Assembly (NCBI GenBank): GCA_963781215.1
Contig: CAWAFE010000032.1
Location: 1 to 64,000, forward strand
DNA length: 64,000 nucleotides
Reading direction: 5' to 3'
DNA from: AP-15 sp963781215
GTDB taxonomy: Bacteria > Pseudomonadota > Alphaproteobacteria > ATCC43930 > CGMCC-115725
The notes below the pieces were generated by a model. It was not told where the DNA came from and made no database searches. It worked only from the letters and a program-made list of their open reading frames with translations. Shown here one piece after another: positions 18,560-26,511 of this stretch. The stretch's first letter is position 1. Each line of letters starts with the position of its first letter. A program made the position numbers and the translations under genes.

Positions 18560-19843
18560 ATGACCAACCTCTTGCGGCGGCGCGATCTCCTGATGCGAAC
18601 GGTGAGTGCCGCCGTGGCAGCCGCATTGCCGCTCCCCGCCCTCGCGCAAGGCGCCGGGGCGCGGGTGGTTGTGGTCGGCGGGGGTTTTGCCGGGGCGACT
18701 TGCGCGAGGACTTTGAAGCAGCTCGACCCGCTTCTTGCGGTAACGATGGTCGAGGCCAACCCAACTCGTGTTTTCACCGCCTGCCCGTTCAGCAACGAGG
18801 TTGTTGCCGGGCTGCGTGAGCTTGCGGCGCAGCATTTTCACTACGACAAGCTAGCCGGGGATGGGATCGCGCTAAATTTCTCTGGAGCCAACTCGGTCGA
18901 TCCCCAGACGCGGACGGTCACGCTCGGCGATGCGACCAAAATCGTCTATGACCGGCTGGTATTGGCGCCCGGCATCGATTTTCGCTGGGACGCGCTGCCC
19001 GGATACGGCGAGGTGGCCGCCGACAAGATGCCGCATGCCTGGAAGGCCGGGCCGCAAACCTTGCTGTTGCGCGACCAGATCGAGGCGATGCAGGACGGCG
19101 GCACCGTCGTCATTGCCGCGCCCGCCAACCCATACCGCTGCCCTCCCGGCCCCTACGAACGTGCGAGCCTGATCGCCTATTACCTCAAGGCGAGGAAGCC
19201 GAGATCCAAATTGCTGATCCTCGACGCCAAGGACTCGTTTTCAAAACAGAAATTATTCCAGCAAGGTTGGGCGGCCCTCTATCCGGGCCTGATCGAATGG
19301 GTTTCGCTGTCGGCTGGCGGCAAGGTCATCGCGGTCGACGCGGCGGGACTGACCTTGACCACCGACTTTGCCACCTACAAGGCCGATGTCGCCAACGTCA
19401 TCCCCGCGCAGAAGGCGGGGCAGATCGCCTCACTCGCCGGGGTTGCCGACCGCACCGGCTGGTGCCCGATCGACCCGGTCAGTTTTGCGTCCACCCTGCA
19501 GCCCAACATCCACGTGATCGGCGATGCGGCGATTGTCGGGGCGATGCCGAAATCGGCTTTCGCCGCCAACGCGCAGGCCAAGGTCTGCGCCGCCGCGGTG
19601 GCAGTGCTGCTGGCCGGCGGCACACCAACACCGCCCAAGCTGATCAACATCTGCTATTCGCTGTTGGCACCTGATTACGGAATCTCGGTGGCCGGGGTGT
19701 ATCACCCGGTTGACGGCAAGCTCATCGACGTCGAGGGGGCCGGCGGCGTCAGCCCACTTGAAACGCCGATGGCGGTGCGGGCGGTCGAGGCAAGGATCGC
19801 CAACGGCTGGTTCCGCACGATCACCGGCGAAGTCTTTGGGTGA
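18560..19843 (+). CDS. fccB: FAD-dependent sulfide dehydrogenase flavoprotein (FccB/SoxF)
   Basis: 427 residues. Signal sequence with an RRR start (LLRRRDLLMRTVSAAVAAA, cleaved near ALAQG) suggests Tat export. FAD motif RVVVVGGGFAGATCARTL, then TACPFSNEVVAGLR and the cysteine blocks YRCPPGPYERASL and GWCPIDPVSF, which correspond to the redox cysteines of flavocytochrome c. HVIGDAAIVGAMPKSAFAAN is the second FAD contact. It oxidises sulfide (or a persulfide) in the periplasm and passes electrons to cytochrome c. It overlaps the soxX start and lies in the same operon, so SoxF is an equally good name. Confidence 0.9.
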   Translation: MTNLLRRRDLLMRTVSAAVAAALPLPALAQGAGARVVVVGGGFAGATCARTLKQLDPLLAVTMVEANPTRVFTACPFSNEVVAGLRELAAQHFHYDKLAGDGIALNFSGANSVDPQTRTVTLGDATKIVYDRLVLAPGIDFRWDALPGYGEVAADKMPHAWKAGPQTLLLRDQIEAMQDGGTVVIAAPANPYRCPPGPYERASLIAYYLKARKPRSKLLILDAKDSFSKQKLFQQGWAALYPGLIEWVSLSAGGKVIAVDAAGLTLTTDFATYKADVANVIPAQKAGQIASLAGVADRTGWCPIDPVSFASTLQPNIHVIGDAAIVGAMPKSAFAANAQAKVCAAAVAVLLAGGTPTPPKLINICYSLLAPDYGISVAGVYHPVDGKLIDVEGAGGVSPLETPMAVRAVEARIANGWFRTITGEVFG

Positions 19844-20294
19844 GACGGCCCGCGCGGTGCTGGCCGCATTGCTGCTGTCGGCGGCGCTCGCCGCACCGGC
19901 ACGATCCGGCGACGGCCTGCGCGCTTACGTGGTCGTCGGCGATGCCGTCCCGAGCCCGCTGACCGGAGAGCCGGGCGATCCGACGCGCGGGCGGGCCATC
20001 GTCGCCAATCGCCAGCAGGGTTTGTGCCTGCTATGCCACAGCGGACCTTTCCCAGAAACTCCGCTCCAGGGCAACTTAGCGCCGAGCCTCGCCGGCGCCG
20101 GCTCGCGCTGGTCGGCGGGACAACTGCGCCTGCGCATCGTCGATGCGAGCCGCCTCAATCCCAACACGATCATGCCGCCCTATTATCGCACGAAGGATTT
20201 GACCCACGTGGCGCCCGCCTATGTCGGCAAGCCGATCCTCTCAGCCGAACAGATCGAGGATGTCGTCGCCTTCCTCGCCACGTTGCGAGACTAG
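19836..20294 (+). CDS. soxX: SoxX, monohaem cytochrome c of the thiosulfate system
   Basis: About 152 residues from TTG 19836, which overlaps the end of fccB; GTG 19857 would also give a signal peptide (ARAVLAALLLSAALAAP). Haem site CLLCH at residues 64-68 of the longer form, followed by NLAPSLAGAGSRWSAGQLRL, RIVDASRLNPNTIMPPYY with the ligand Met near 113, and KPILSAEQIEDVVAFLATL, the standard SoxX pattern. SoxX pairs with SoxA to link sulfane sulfur to SoxY as a thiosulfonate. Start codon choice is uncertain; identity is not. Confidence 0.9.
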   Translation: MGETARAVLAALLLSAALAAPARSGDGLRAYVVVGDAVPSPLTGEPGDPTRGRAIVANRQQGLCLLCHSGPFPETPLQGNLAPSLAGAGSRWSAGQLRLRIVDASRLNPNTIMPPYYRTKDLTHVAPAYVGKPILSAEQIEDVVAFLATLRD

Positions 20295-20298
20295 GGCG

Positions 20299-20748
20299 AT
20301 GCGCGCCAGCCGCCGTGAGTTTTTGATCGGCTCAGTGGGCATCGGCCTGGTCTCGGCGCTGCCGGTGTCGGCAACGCCGGCAATGCTCGAAGAAGCGATC
20401 CACAATGTCGTCGGCGAATCCAATCTGCAAAAGGGCAAAGTCACGCTCGATGTGCCGCCGCTCGTGGAGAACGGCAATGCGGTGCCGGTAACGATCATCG
20501 TCGACAGCCCGATGAGCGAGGCCGACCACGTCAAGGCGATCCACCTCTTCAACGAAAAGAACCCGCAGCCGCATGTGATTTCGGTCATGGTCGGGCCTCG
20601 TGCCGGCAAGGCGCGCGTTGCGACACGGATCAAGCTCGCCGACGCCCAACGCCTCGTCGGCATCGCCGAAATGAGCGACGGCTCGTTCTGGACTGGCGAG
20701 GCCAATGTAATTGTGACCATCGCCGCCTGCGTCGAGGACGTGAACTGA
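20299..20748 (+). CDS. soxY: SoxY, sulfur carrier subunit
   Basis: 149 residues. The Tat motif SRREFLIGSVGIGL opens the protein. The core VTLDVPPLVENGNAVPVTI and MSEADHVKAIHLFNEKNPQP is typical SoxY. The substrate-carrying cysteine is near the end (C144), but the arm reads VTIAACVEDVN rather than the textbook GGCGG: the glycines are replaced by Ala and five residues follow the Cys. The carrier would still be usable in principle. The stop TGA overlaps the ATG of soxZ. Periplasmic, partner of SoxZ. Confidence 0.92.
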   Translation: MRASRREFLIGSVGIGLVSALPVSATPAMLEEAIHNVVGESNLQKGKVTLDVPPLVENGNAVPVTIIVDSPMSEADHVKAIHLFNEKNPQPHVISVMVGPRAGKARVATRIKLADAQRLVGIAEMSDGSFWTGEANVIVTIAACVEDVN

Positions 20749-21068
20749 TGTCGCGCGCGCTGATCCACGTCCCGGCCGAGGCCAAGCGCGGGGAAGTCAT
20801 CGAGATCAAAACCCTGATCTCGCATCCGATGGAATCGGGCTATCGGGTCGGCGCCAACGGCACGATGATCCCCCGCAATATCATCCGCCAATTCGTCTGC
20901 ACTTATAACGGAGATGAAGTCTTTCGCGCCGAGCTGTCGCCGGCGATCGCCGCCAACCCCTTCATCTCGTTCTCCACAGTCGCGACCGAGAGCGGCACAA
21001 TCGCGTTCGAATGGCGCGGCGACAACGGCTTTGCCGCGAGCGAGCACGCCGTCATAACGATCGAATGA
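20748..21068 (+). CDS. soxZ: SoxZ, partner of the sulfur carrier
   Basis: 106 residues without signal peptide; SoxZ is exported together with the Tat-bearing SoxY. Family blocks: RALIHVPAEAKRGEVIEIKT, LISHPMESGYRVGANG, IPRNIIRQFVCTYNGDEVFR and ELSPAIAANPFISFSTVA. ATG 20748 overlaps the soxY stop and its own stop overlaps the soxA ATG, so translation of Y, Z and A is likely coupled. Confidence 0.94.
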   Translation: MSRALIHVPAEAKRGEVIEIKTLISHPMESGYRVGANGTMIPRNIIRQFVCTYNGDEVFRAELSPAIAANPFISFSTVATESGTIAFEWRGDNGFAASEHAVITIE

Positions 21069-21853
21069 CCCGGGGGCCTCGGCGTTGGTCCTGCGTTGCC
21101 GCGATGGTCCTCGCGGTCGCGATCGGCGCCCAGGCGGGGGACATCCCCGCCAACCAGCGACGTTCCGATTACGAGCTGATGGGGCCCGAGCTGCGCCAGA
21201 TGCAGGATGACGATGCCGCCAATCCGGGCATGCTCTGGGTATCCGATGGCGAAGCACTGTGGCAGCGCAAGGACGGGTCGGCCGGAAAATCCTGCGCCGA
21301 CTGTCACGGCGCGGTGGCACGCAGCATGAAGGGCGTGGCTGCGCGTTACCCCGCGTTCGACCGGAAGCTCGGCCGGCCAATCGACCTGGAAGGGCGCATC
21401 AACGCCTGCCGAACGTCGCACCAAAGGGTGGAACCCCTGGCATTCGAAAGCAAGGAGCTGCTGTCGCTGACCGCCTATGTCGCCCGCCAATCAAGGGGGC
21501 TGCCGATCAATGTCGCCGACGATGCGGCGACCCTTCATTTTGTCACAGCCGGCCGGATCATTTTCGAGCGGCGGCAAGGGCAGCTAAACCTCTCTTGCGC
21601 GCTGTGCCATGGCGACAATTGGGGCCGGAAACTGGCCGGTGCGATGATCCCGCAGGCGCACCCGACCGGATATCCGCTTTATCGGCTCGAATGGCAAAGC
21701 CTCGGCTCATTGCAGCGGCGATTGCGTAATTGTCTGATCGGCATTCGCGCCGAAGCGTATGCCTATGGCGCGCTGGAAATGGTCGACCTCGAGCTCTTCC
21801 TTGCATGGCGGGCGCGCGGCCTCGCGCTCGAGACACCAGCGGTTCGACCCTAG
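21065..21853 (+). CDS. soxA: SoxA, dihaem cytochrome c and cysteine S-dehydrogenase partner of SoxX
   Basis: 262 residues from ATG 21065 (overlapping the soxZ stop), signal peptide to about residue 24 (AIGAQAG). Two haem sites are present, CADCH (77-81) and CALCH (178-182), i.e. the dihaem type. C223 in RNCLIGIRAEAYAYGA is the conserved active-site cysteine that becomes a persulfide haem ligand. INACRTSHQRVEPLAFESKE is also characteristic. With SoxX it forms the SoxYZ-thiosulfate linking enzyme. It is the last gene of the run: no soxB, soxC or soxD follows. Confidence 0.93.
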   Translation: MTRGPRRWSCVAAMVLAVAIGAQAGDIPANQRRSDYELMGPELRQMQDDDAANPGMLWVSDGEALWQRKDGSAGKSCADCHGAVARSMKGVAARYPAFDRKLGRPIDLEGRINACRTSHQRVEPLAFESKELLSLTAYVARQSRGLPINVADDAATLHFVTAGRIIFERRQGQLNLSCALCHGDNWGRKLAGAMIPQAHPTGYPLYRLEWQSLGSLQRRLRNCLIGIRAEAYAYGALEMVDLELFLAWRARGLALETPAVRP

Positions 21854-22109
21854 CCCAAACACGCGCGACTGCGTCAGAAACTAAATTCGGGCGGGGAGCC
21901 ACAGCGATGTCGAGGGGGATGAGCCAAGCCGCAGGCGTCTGCGTTGAGTCAAACCCGGCAGCCCGATCGCAGCCTCCCGAACGGCCGGTATCGGCGCATC
22001 TTCCTCCTTGCTATTATCCCGACGAAGGTCGGTTCACGCGCCGACAGCGGCCGGCCAGGCTTCGCGGCCGGGACTGGTCCTCGCGCCGCAGTCGGGTGAT
22101 CTCCGAACC

Positions 22110-22406
22110 TCAGCACGAGGCTGCCCGGTCGTGTCGCGACGCGAGGTGCGGGCACAGCACCAGCTTGCCGTCGAGACCGCCTGCCTCGATATGGCGGTGT
22201 GCCTCGGCAACCTCGTCGAAAGAGATGCGCTCGGCAACGCGCGGCCGGATGGCGCGAGCTGCCAACAGGCTGAAGAGGCGCTCCAGGTCCTCCCGAAACC
22301 AGGCGGGATGCAGCGCCCGCATCGCATTGATCGAGTAGACGCGGAGGCGCTTTCCGCCGGGCAACCAACTCAGTAGCCGCCGCCATGATACACGCGCGCG
22401 CTCCAC
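22110..22406 (-). pseudogene. C-terminal fragment of a zinc-type alcohol dehydrogenase (MDR family)
   Basis: About 98 residues: LRVYSINAMRALHPAWFRED, LERLFSLLAARAIRPRVAER and ISFDEVAEAHRHIEAGGLDG ending KLVLCP, the last ~75 residues of quinone-oxidoreductase-like MDR proteins. The catalytic and NAD(P)-binding domains are missing: upstream sequence switches to an unrelated gene fragment. A relic of rearrangement, not a functional enzyme. Confidence 0.72.
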
Positions 22407-22492
22407 ATCAAGATCGCGAGCAGGCGACGCCGTATGCGGCGATTTTCAGGCTTGCACCGATCGCTATGTCAAGTGCCTGGTTCCCTCATCAA

Positions 22493-22990
22493 TCAGTCGG
22501 CCAGCGGGTCTGGGCGCAGCTGGAACTCGACGACGAGCGGGCTCGACCGGGTCTCCGGCGTCCCCCCGGGGCGCCCGGCGCCGGCGCGGCGATCCCCTCG
22601 ATGTGAAAGGGCGTGCGGTTGCCAGAGGTGGCCCACAGGGCGCGGCCCTTCCAGCCGGCCTTCGGATCGTCGATCCGGCCTTCCAGCCCCTTGGCAAAAA
22701 GCCTATCGGATAGGGGACGCGCAGCTCGACTATCCGGCCGCCGACCAGCGCGTGCAGCGAATCTGACTGGTTGCCGGTTGCGATCGGAACGTTGGCGCCA
22801 AGCCCCAGGATGTCGTGCTGGTCGACCCAGACGTAATACGGGTTCTCCTCGGCGCCGGGGTCGCCCTGGAAGCCGGGGCCCGGCAGCGGGTAGAAGGTGA
22901 AGCCCTCCGGGCACATCTCGCCCTTCTCGGCGCCGGGGCCGTTGAGCGGGCCCTTGCACTTGGCCCGATCGAAGCTGGCGAGATGAGATA
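22493..22990 (-). pseudogene. C-terminal fragment of a carboxypeptidase-regulatory-like domain protein
   Basis: The minus strand reads ASFDRAKCKGPLNGPGAEKG, EMCPEGFTFYPLPGPGFQGD, YYVWVDQHDILGLGANVPIA and TGNQSDSLHALVGGRIVELR. After a shift near 22690 it gives EGRIDDPKAGWKGRALW and, after another near 22560, SSPLVVEFQLRPDPLAD with TGA at 22493. From memory this is the end of a large secreted protein with a carboxypeptidase-regulatory-like domain found near quinoprotein genes. The first several hundred residues are absent and two shifts are present. Confidence 0.6.
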
Positions 22991-22998
22991 AGTTTCGG

Positions 22999-23600
22999 GT
23001 TGTGACGCCGGTCGACGCGACCAATCCAGCGATTGACGATGTGGTGCCGACATGGGCGGCCACACCTGGCGCGCGCGGCATTCGCATACGAATGCGCGAC
23101 GGCCTGCCGACGGACGCGGACCATCCCGGTTTGAACCGCGCTTTCGCTGCCGCCGCCAAACATGATTTGCCTGTCAATTTGCTTTGCTGGGGCATCCTGG
23201 ACAAAGGGTTGCCGCACATCCAGCGACACCGCGATACGGTCATCGTTATCGACCATCTCGGCCTGCTCCAGCCTGCTCGCCCGCCGGTCCCCGCCGACGT
23301 TTGGGCCGATCTTCCCAAGCTGCTCGCCTTGGCTCAATACGAGAACGTAAGGGTGAAAATCAGCGGTGCCTGCACGATGTCGCACCAACCGTTCCCCTAC
23401 GACGATATCTGGGTGCCGGTACTGAGGGTCATCGATGCGTTCGGGGTGGATCGTTGCATGTGGGGCACCGACTGGACGCGGACGATCGGCATGCTGAGCT
23501 ATGAGCAGGGTGTGGCGCCGTTCCGCGACACTAAACGCCTGTCGGAGAACGCAAGGCAGCGCTAATGGGAGGAACATTGCAGAAAGTCTACAAGTGGTAG
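22999..23600 (+). pseudogene. Amidohydrolase-2 family protein, N-terminally truncated and frameshifted
   Basis: Reads VDATNPAIDDVVPTWAATPG, ARGIRIRMRDG, VNLLCWGILDKGLPHIQRHR, TVIVIDHLGLLQP, RVKISGACTMSHQPFPYDD and RCMWGTDWTRT, the C-terminal two thirds of a metal-dependent hydrolase of the TIM-barrel amidohydrolase-2 group. The HxH-bearing N-terminus is missing, the homology beginning abruptly at the end of the neighbouring fragment. Near 23560 a shift separates the body from the proper end ALMGGTLQKVYKW and TAG at 23598. Not functional as it stands. Confidence 0.72.
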
Positions 23601-23841
23601 CGCGACCGCACCGATTCGGCTGCGCCACAGATCTGCCGGGATAGCTCAGGAAGCAGCAAGGTCGCTGCTTATCGTTGATCTCGACGAGCGTATCGGCAAC
23701 GCTAGGGCATGGGACGACAAGTCAAGCTGACATAGCTGATTCAATGAGAAGTGCTCAAGCAATGGTCTGGGACGGGGTGTGGCAGCGCGCATCGTGACGC
23801 GCCGCTGCGCCTGCCGCCGACAGCAATTAATGGAGTACGCC

Positions 23842-24651
23842 GTGGTCCTGACCGCCGACAGCATCCTCGCCCGCAGCATCCGCCGGCGCCAGACGTCGAC
23901 CGGCTGGAACACCGCCTATATCGGCGCCAACCGCTACACCTTGCCGCCGGACGAGAAGCCGCCGGCCGACGATGCGCTGCACCCGATGGCCTTCCTGGTC
24001 GAGAAGGGTCCGGGCGCCGTCACCCGGCCGCACTTCCACCAAGCCGACCAATTCCAGGTGGTCGTTGCCGGTCGCGGCAGGCTTGGCGACCATGAATTCA
24101 GCGACGGCGCGGTGCATTACACCGACGCCTACTCGGCCTATGGACCGATCGTCGCCGGGAAGTCGGGCATCTGGTGGTTCACCCTGCGCAACCGCTGGGA
24201 CCCTGGCGCCCGGTATATGCCGGCCGAGCGGGAGGTGCTTAATACGGCCCGCGACTGCCACCAGCACTGGGAACTCACTACCGATGCGATGCCGGCGGCG
24301 CTTCTGGGCGAGCTGTGTGAGGCGACGGCTATTTCCTGCCGCCCGGTTCTCGAAGCGGAAGATGGGCTGGCCGGCTGGCGCTACCGGATACCGCCTTGCA
24401 CGGCGATTGCCGGGCGCGTGCCGAGCGCCGGAGGTGGCCAATTCTGGCTGGTGCTGGCGGGCGACGCTGCGGTCGATGGCGGCGATCCGTTGCCGGCCAA
24501 TTCCTGCATCTTCATCGGCCCGGAGGATCCCGCCTTTGCCGGCGCCTCAGGCCCTGTCGGCGCCGAATTGCTGTGCCTGCAATTTCGCCGTAGCCGCAGG
24601 ATTGAATCCGGCCCGCTACGGCCGCGTCTGCACCGGTGGAAGTGGGGGTGA
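23842..24651 (+). CDS. Cupin-fold protein of unknown function
   Basis: About 269 residues. A cupin block is visible in the first half: RPHFHQADQFQVVVAGRGRL holds the HxH-x-D-Q metal-binding stretch, followed by HYTDAYSAYGPIVAGKSG. The second half (CTAIAGRVPSAGGGQFWLVL; CIFIGPEDPAFAGASG) looks like a second, metal-ligand-poor cupin. Either a bicupin dioxygenase-like enzyme or a sugar/ligand binding protein. GTG 23842 has GGAG 6 bases upstream; ATG 23830 in the same frame adds four residues and is possible. No operon partner, so the substrate cannot be guessed. Confidence 0.75.
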   Translation: MVLTADSILARSIRRRQTSTGWNTAYIGANRYTLPPDEKPPADDALHPMAFLVEKGPGAVTRPHFHQADQFQVVVAGRGRLGDHEFSDGAVHYTDAYSAYGPIVAGKSGIWWFTLRNRWDPGARYMPAEREVLNTARDCHQHWELTTDAMPAALLGELCEATAISCRPVLEAEDGLAGWRYRIPPCTAIAGRVPSAGGGQFWLVLAGDAAVDGGDPLPANSCIFIGPEDPAFAGASGPVGAELLCLQFRRSRRIESGPLRPRLHRWKWG

Positions 24652-25131
24652 TCGTCCGTGGATGCACGCGAAATCCCGCGGTTTATCCCTCATCGCGTAG
24701 ATTACGACAAATCCGACTGGCTCCCCGCGGTGGGATGCAGTTCCTCCAACCGGCTTAACTAACGTCGTGCCCTCCCGCGCCAATTGCGTGTCGATCCTCG
24801 TCGGCTCACGGCGCATCTTCGAAGCCGAGTGCCGCACCCCGCGGCAGATTCAGTTGACGAACGCCTTCCGCCGCTATCTGGAGACGGCGAAATGCACATC
24901 GTCCGCTGAAGAGCTTCGGCTTCCGTGGAGTGCAGCCGTGAGCGCGCCGGTGATCAGATCTCCTCAAATCACGTGTGGTGAGCCCCTCGCGGTTTGGTTA
25001 GTGGGACACTCATTCCAAAAACGCGCGAGAGACGCCGCAAGAGAAGGCGTCCCACCTCATTCGTAGTATATTGATTTGGATTAGAAGTGGGCGTCCGGTA
25101 GGGGACGCCAGCTTTTTAACGAGTTATCCGC
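24652..25131. other. 480-bp gap with strong secondary structure at its right end
   Basis: No convincing reading frame. Between 25001 and 25055 GTGGGAC and GTCCCAC can pair, enclosing an overlapping GACGCC/GGCGTC stem (25031-25051); a separate hairpin followed by T residues lies at 25090-25117. This could be a small RNA with its own terminator, or only the 3' trailer of the cupin gene. Confidence 0.4.
25090..25117 (+). terminator. Rho-independent terminator
   Basis: GGCGTCC (25090-25096) and GGACGCC (25103-25109) form a 7-bp GC stem with a 6-base loop, followed after three bases by TTTTT (25113-25117) on the plus strand. Confidence 0.7.
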
Positions 25132-25617
25132 TCATTCGATCGTCGGCATGACGATGCGGCGGCCGGCCCATTGCGGTCGCGGCAAATGGGCGTGCGCCGC
25201 GGCAGCGGCGGCCAGGCCCTGTCGCGCCTCGAGCAGGAACGGGGCGACCCGGCGGCGGCCGAGGTCGATCGACAAAAACATCAGCTCTTGCATGGCAGAG
25301 CGCTCGCCGTCCGCGAGGCGGAACATTTCGTGCGCCAGATGCACCCGCTTGTCGTCGGCGCCGAGAATCCAGGTCTCGATCCGCACCCGCTCGCCGACCA
25401 GCAATTCGCGCTCGTACAGGTTGTGGGTTTCGACGACAAAGGTGCCGTGATCGGTGGCGCGCTTGTATTCGCGGCCGATCCCGATCGTCTCGAACAGCAG
25501 GTCGGTCGCGTAATCGAACAGCACCGTGTAATAGGCGAGGTTCATGTGCCCGTTCAGGTCGATCCACTCGGGCAATACCTCGCCTCGATAACGGTCGAAC
25601 GGCGCCGGAATGCTCAT
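25132..25617 (-). CDS. Acyl-CoA thioesterase, hotdog fold
   Basis: 161 residues. YRGEVLPEWIDLNGHMNLAY carries the conserved DLNGHMN block in which Asp and Asn/His line the active site of 4HBT-type thioesterases. YATDLLFETIGIGREYKR, TFVVETHNLYERELLVGERV and MQELMFLSIDLGRRRVAPF continue the hotdog fold. Related proteins sit with carnitine or betaine metabolism genes, but no such neighbour is seen here. The next genes in the same direction are a binding protein and an enolase-superfamily dehydratase, about 120 bp upstream. Cytoplasmic, probably dimeric or tetrameric. Substrate unknown. Confidence 0.85.
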   Translation of the reverse strand: MSIPAPFDRYRGEVLPEWIDLNGHMNLAYYTVLFDYATDLLFETIGIGREYKRATDHGTFVVETHNLYERELLVGERVRIETWILGADDKRVHLAHEMFRLADGERSAMQELMFLSIDLGRRRVAPFLLEARQGLAAAAAAHAHLPRPQWAGRRIVMPTIE

Positions 25618-25740
25618 CGCACCCGCCCGCCGTAGCCAAAATGCCTAATGCTCAGCATGTCTTCACCCTCTCTTGCCGGGGCCAGCCCAGCCGCCGCGAG
25701 AAGCAATGAACAGAAGCCGCGGGAGAAATGCCACGACCTC

Positions 25741-26511
25741 CTACCGCACGTCCCATTTATGCGTCAGACGCGCATAGCTGCCGTCGCGTTTGATGTCGGC
25801 CAAGGCGGCGTCTACGGCGGCGAGGAGGGCAGGGGTGTTCTTACCGAAGCCGATGCCGAGCGGCTGGGGATCGTCGGGGATCTGCGCCACGATGCGCAGG
25901 CCGGGGGTCTGGTGCACCAGCCATCGGGCGACGGGATAGACCTTCATCACGGCGGCGATGCGCTTGGAAGCGAGGTCGTTCATGGCGTCGGCGATATGGT
26001 CGAACGGATAGGTTTTGACATTGCCGATTTCGCCTCGCTTTTGCATAGCGATGGCGATGTCGTAATCGGTGGTGGCCGCCTGTACGCCGACGATCGCGTC
26101 TTTCAAATCGGCGAGGGTGCGGATCTGCGGCGTCTCGGCACGGTCGGCGATCAGGCTGAGGGTCGTCGTTATATACGGGTCGGACCAGGCCAGAACCTGC
26201 CGGCGGGTGGGCGTGATGGTGATGCCGCCGACGATGCAGTCGTAGAGGCCCTCACGCATCTGCTCGAGGATGACCTCCCATTGCGTCGCGACGAACACCG
26301 GCCGCAGCCGCAACCGGCGGGCGATCGATTTCATCAGGTCGACCTCGAAGCCGACCCTCTTCCCGTTTGCGATATACTCGAAGGGCGGGTTGACGAAATA
26401 GGTCCCGATGCGGAGCTCGCCGGGTGCCAGCGTCCGCGGCGTCTCGGCGCCGGCCGCGCGATGCGCCCAGATCAGCAGCAGTGCAGCGACAGCTGCCCTG
26501 CGCCAATTCAT
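25741..26511 (-). CDS. Periplasmic amino-acid-type binding protein (SBP family 3)
   Basis: 256 residues with a signal peptide (MNWRRAAVAALLLIWAHRAA, cleaved near AGAE). The SBP_bac_3 fold is clear: GELRIGTYFVNPPFEYIANG, KRVGFEVDLMKSIARRL, EGLYDCIVGGITITPTR, TTTLSLIADRAET and LGIGFGKNTPALLAAVDAAL. It binds a polar solute, as in amino-acid ABC importers. No permease or ATPase is next to it; instead its ATG overlaps the stop of an enolase-superfamily dehydratase (ATGA), which suggests the pair handles one sugar acid or related compound. That link is inference. Confidence 0.88.
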   Translation of the reverse strand: MNWRRAAVAALLLIWAHRAAGAETPRTLAPGELRIGTYFVNPPFEYIANGKRVGFEVDLMKSIARRLRLRPVFVATQWEVILEQMREGLYDCIVGGITITPTRRQVLAWSDPYITTTLSLIADRAETPQIRTLADLKDAIVGVQAATTDYDIAIAMQKRGEIGNVKTYPFDHIADAMNDLASKRIAAVMKVYPVARWLVHQTPGLRIVAQIPDDPQPLGIGFGKNTPALLAAVDAALADIKRDGSYARLTHKWDVR

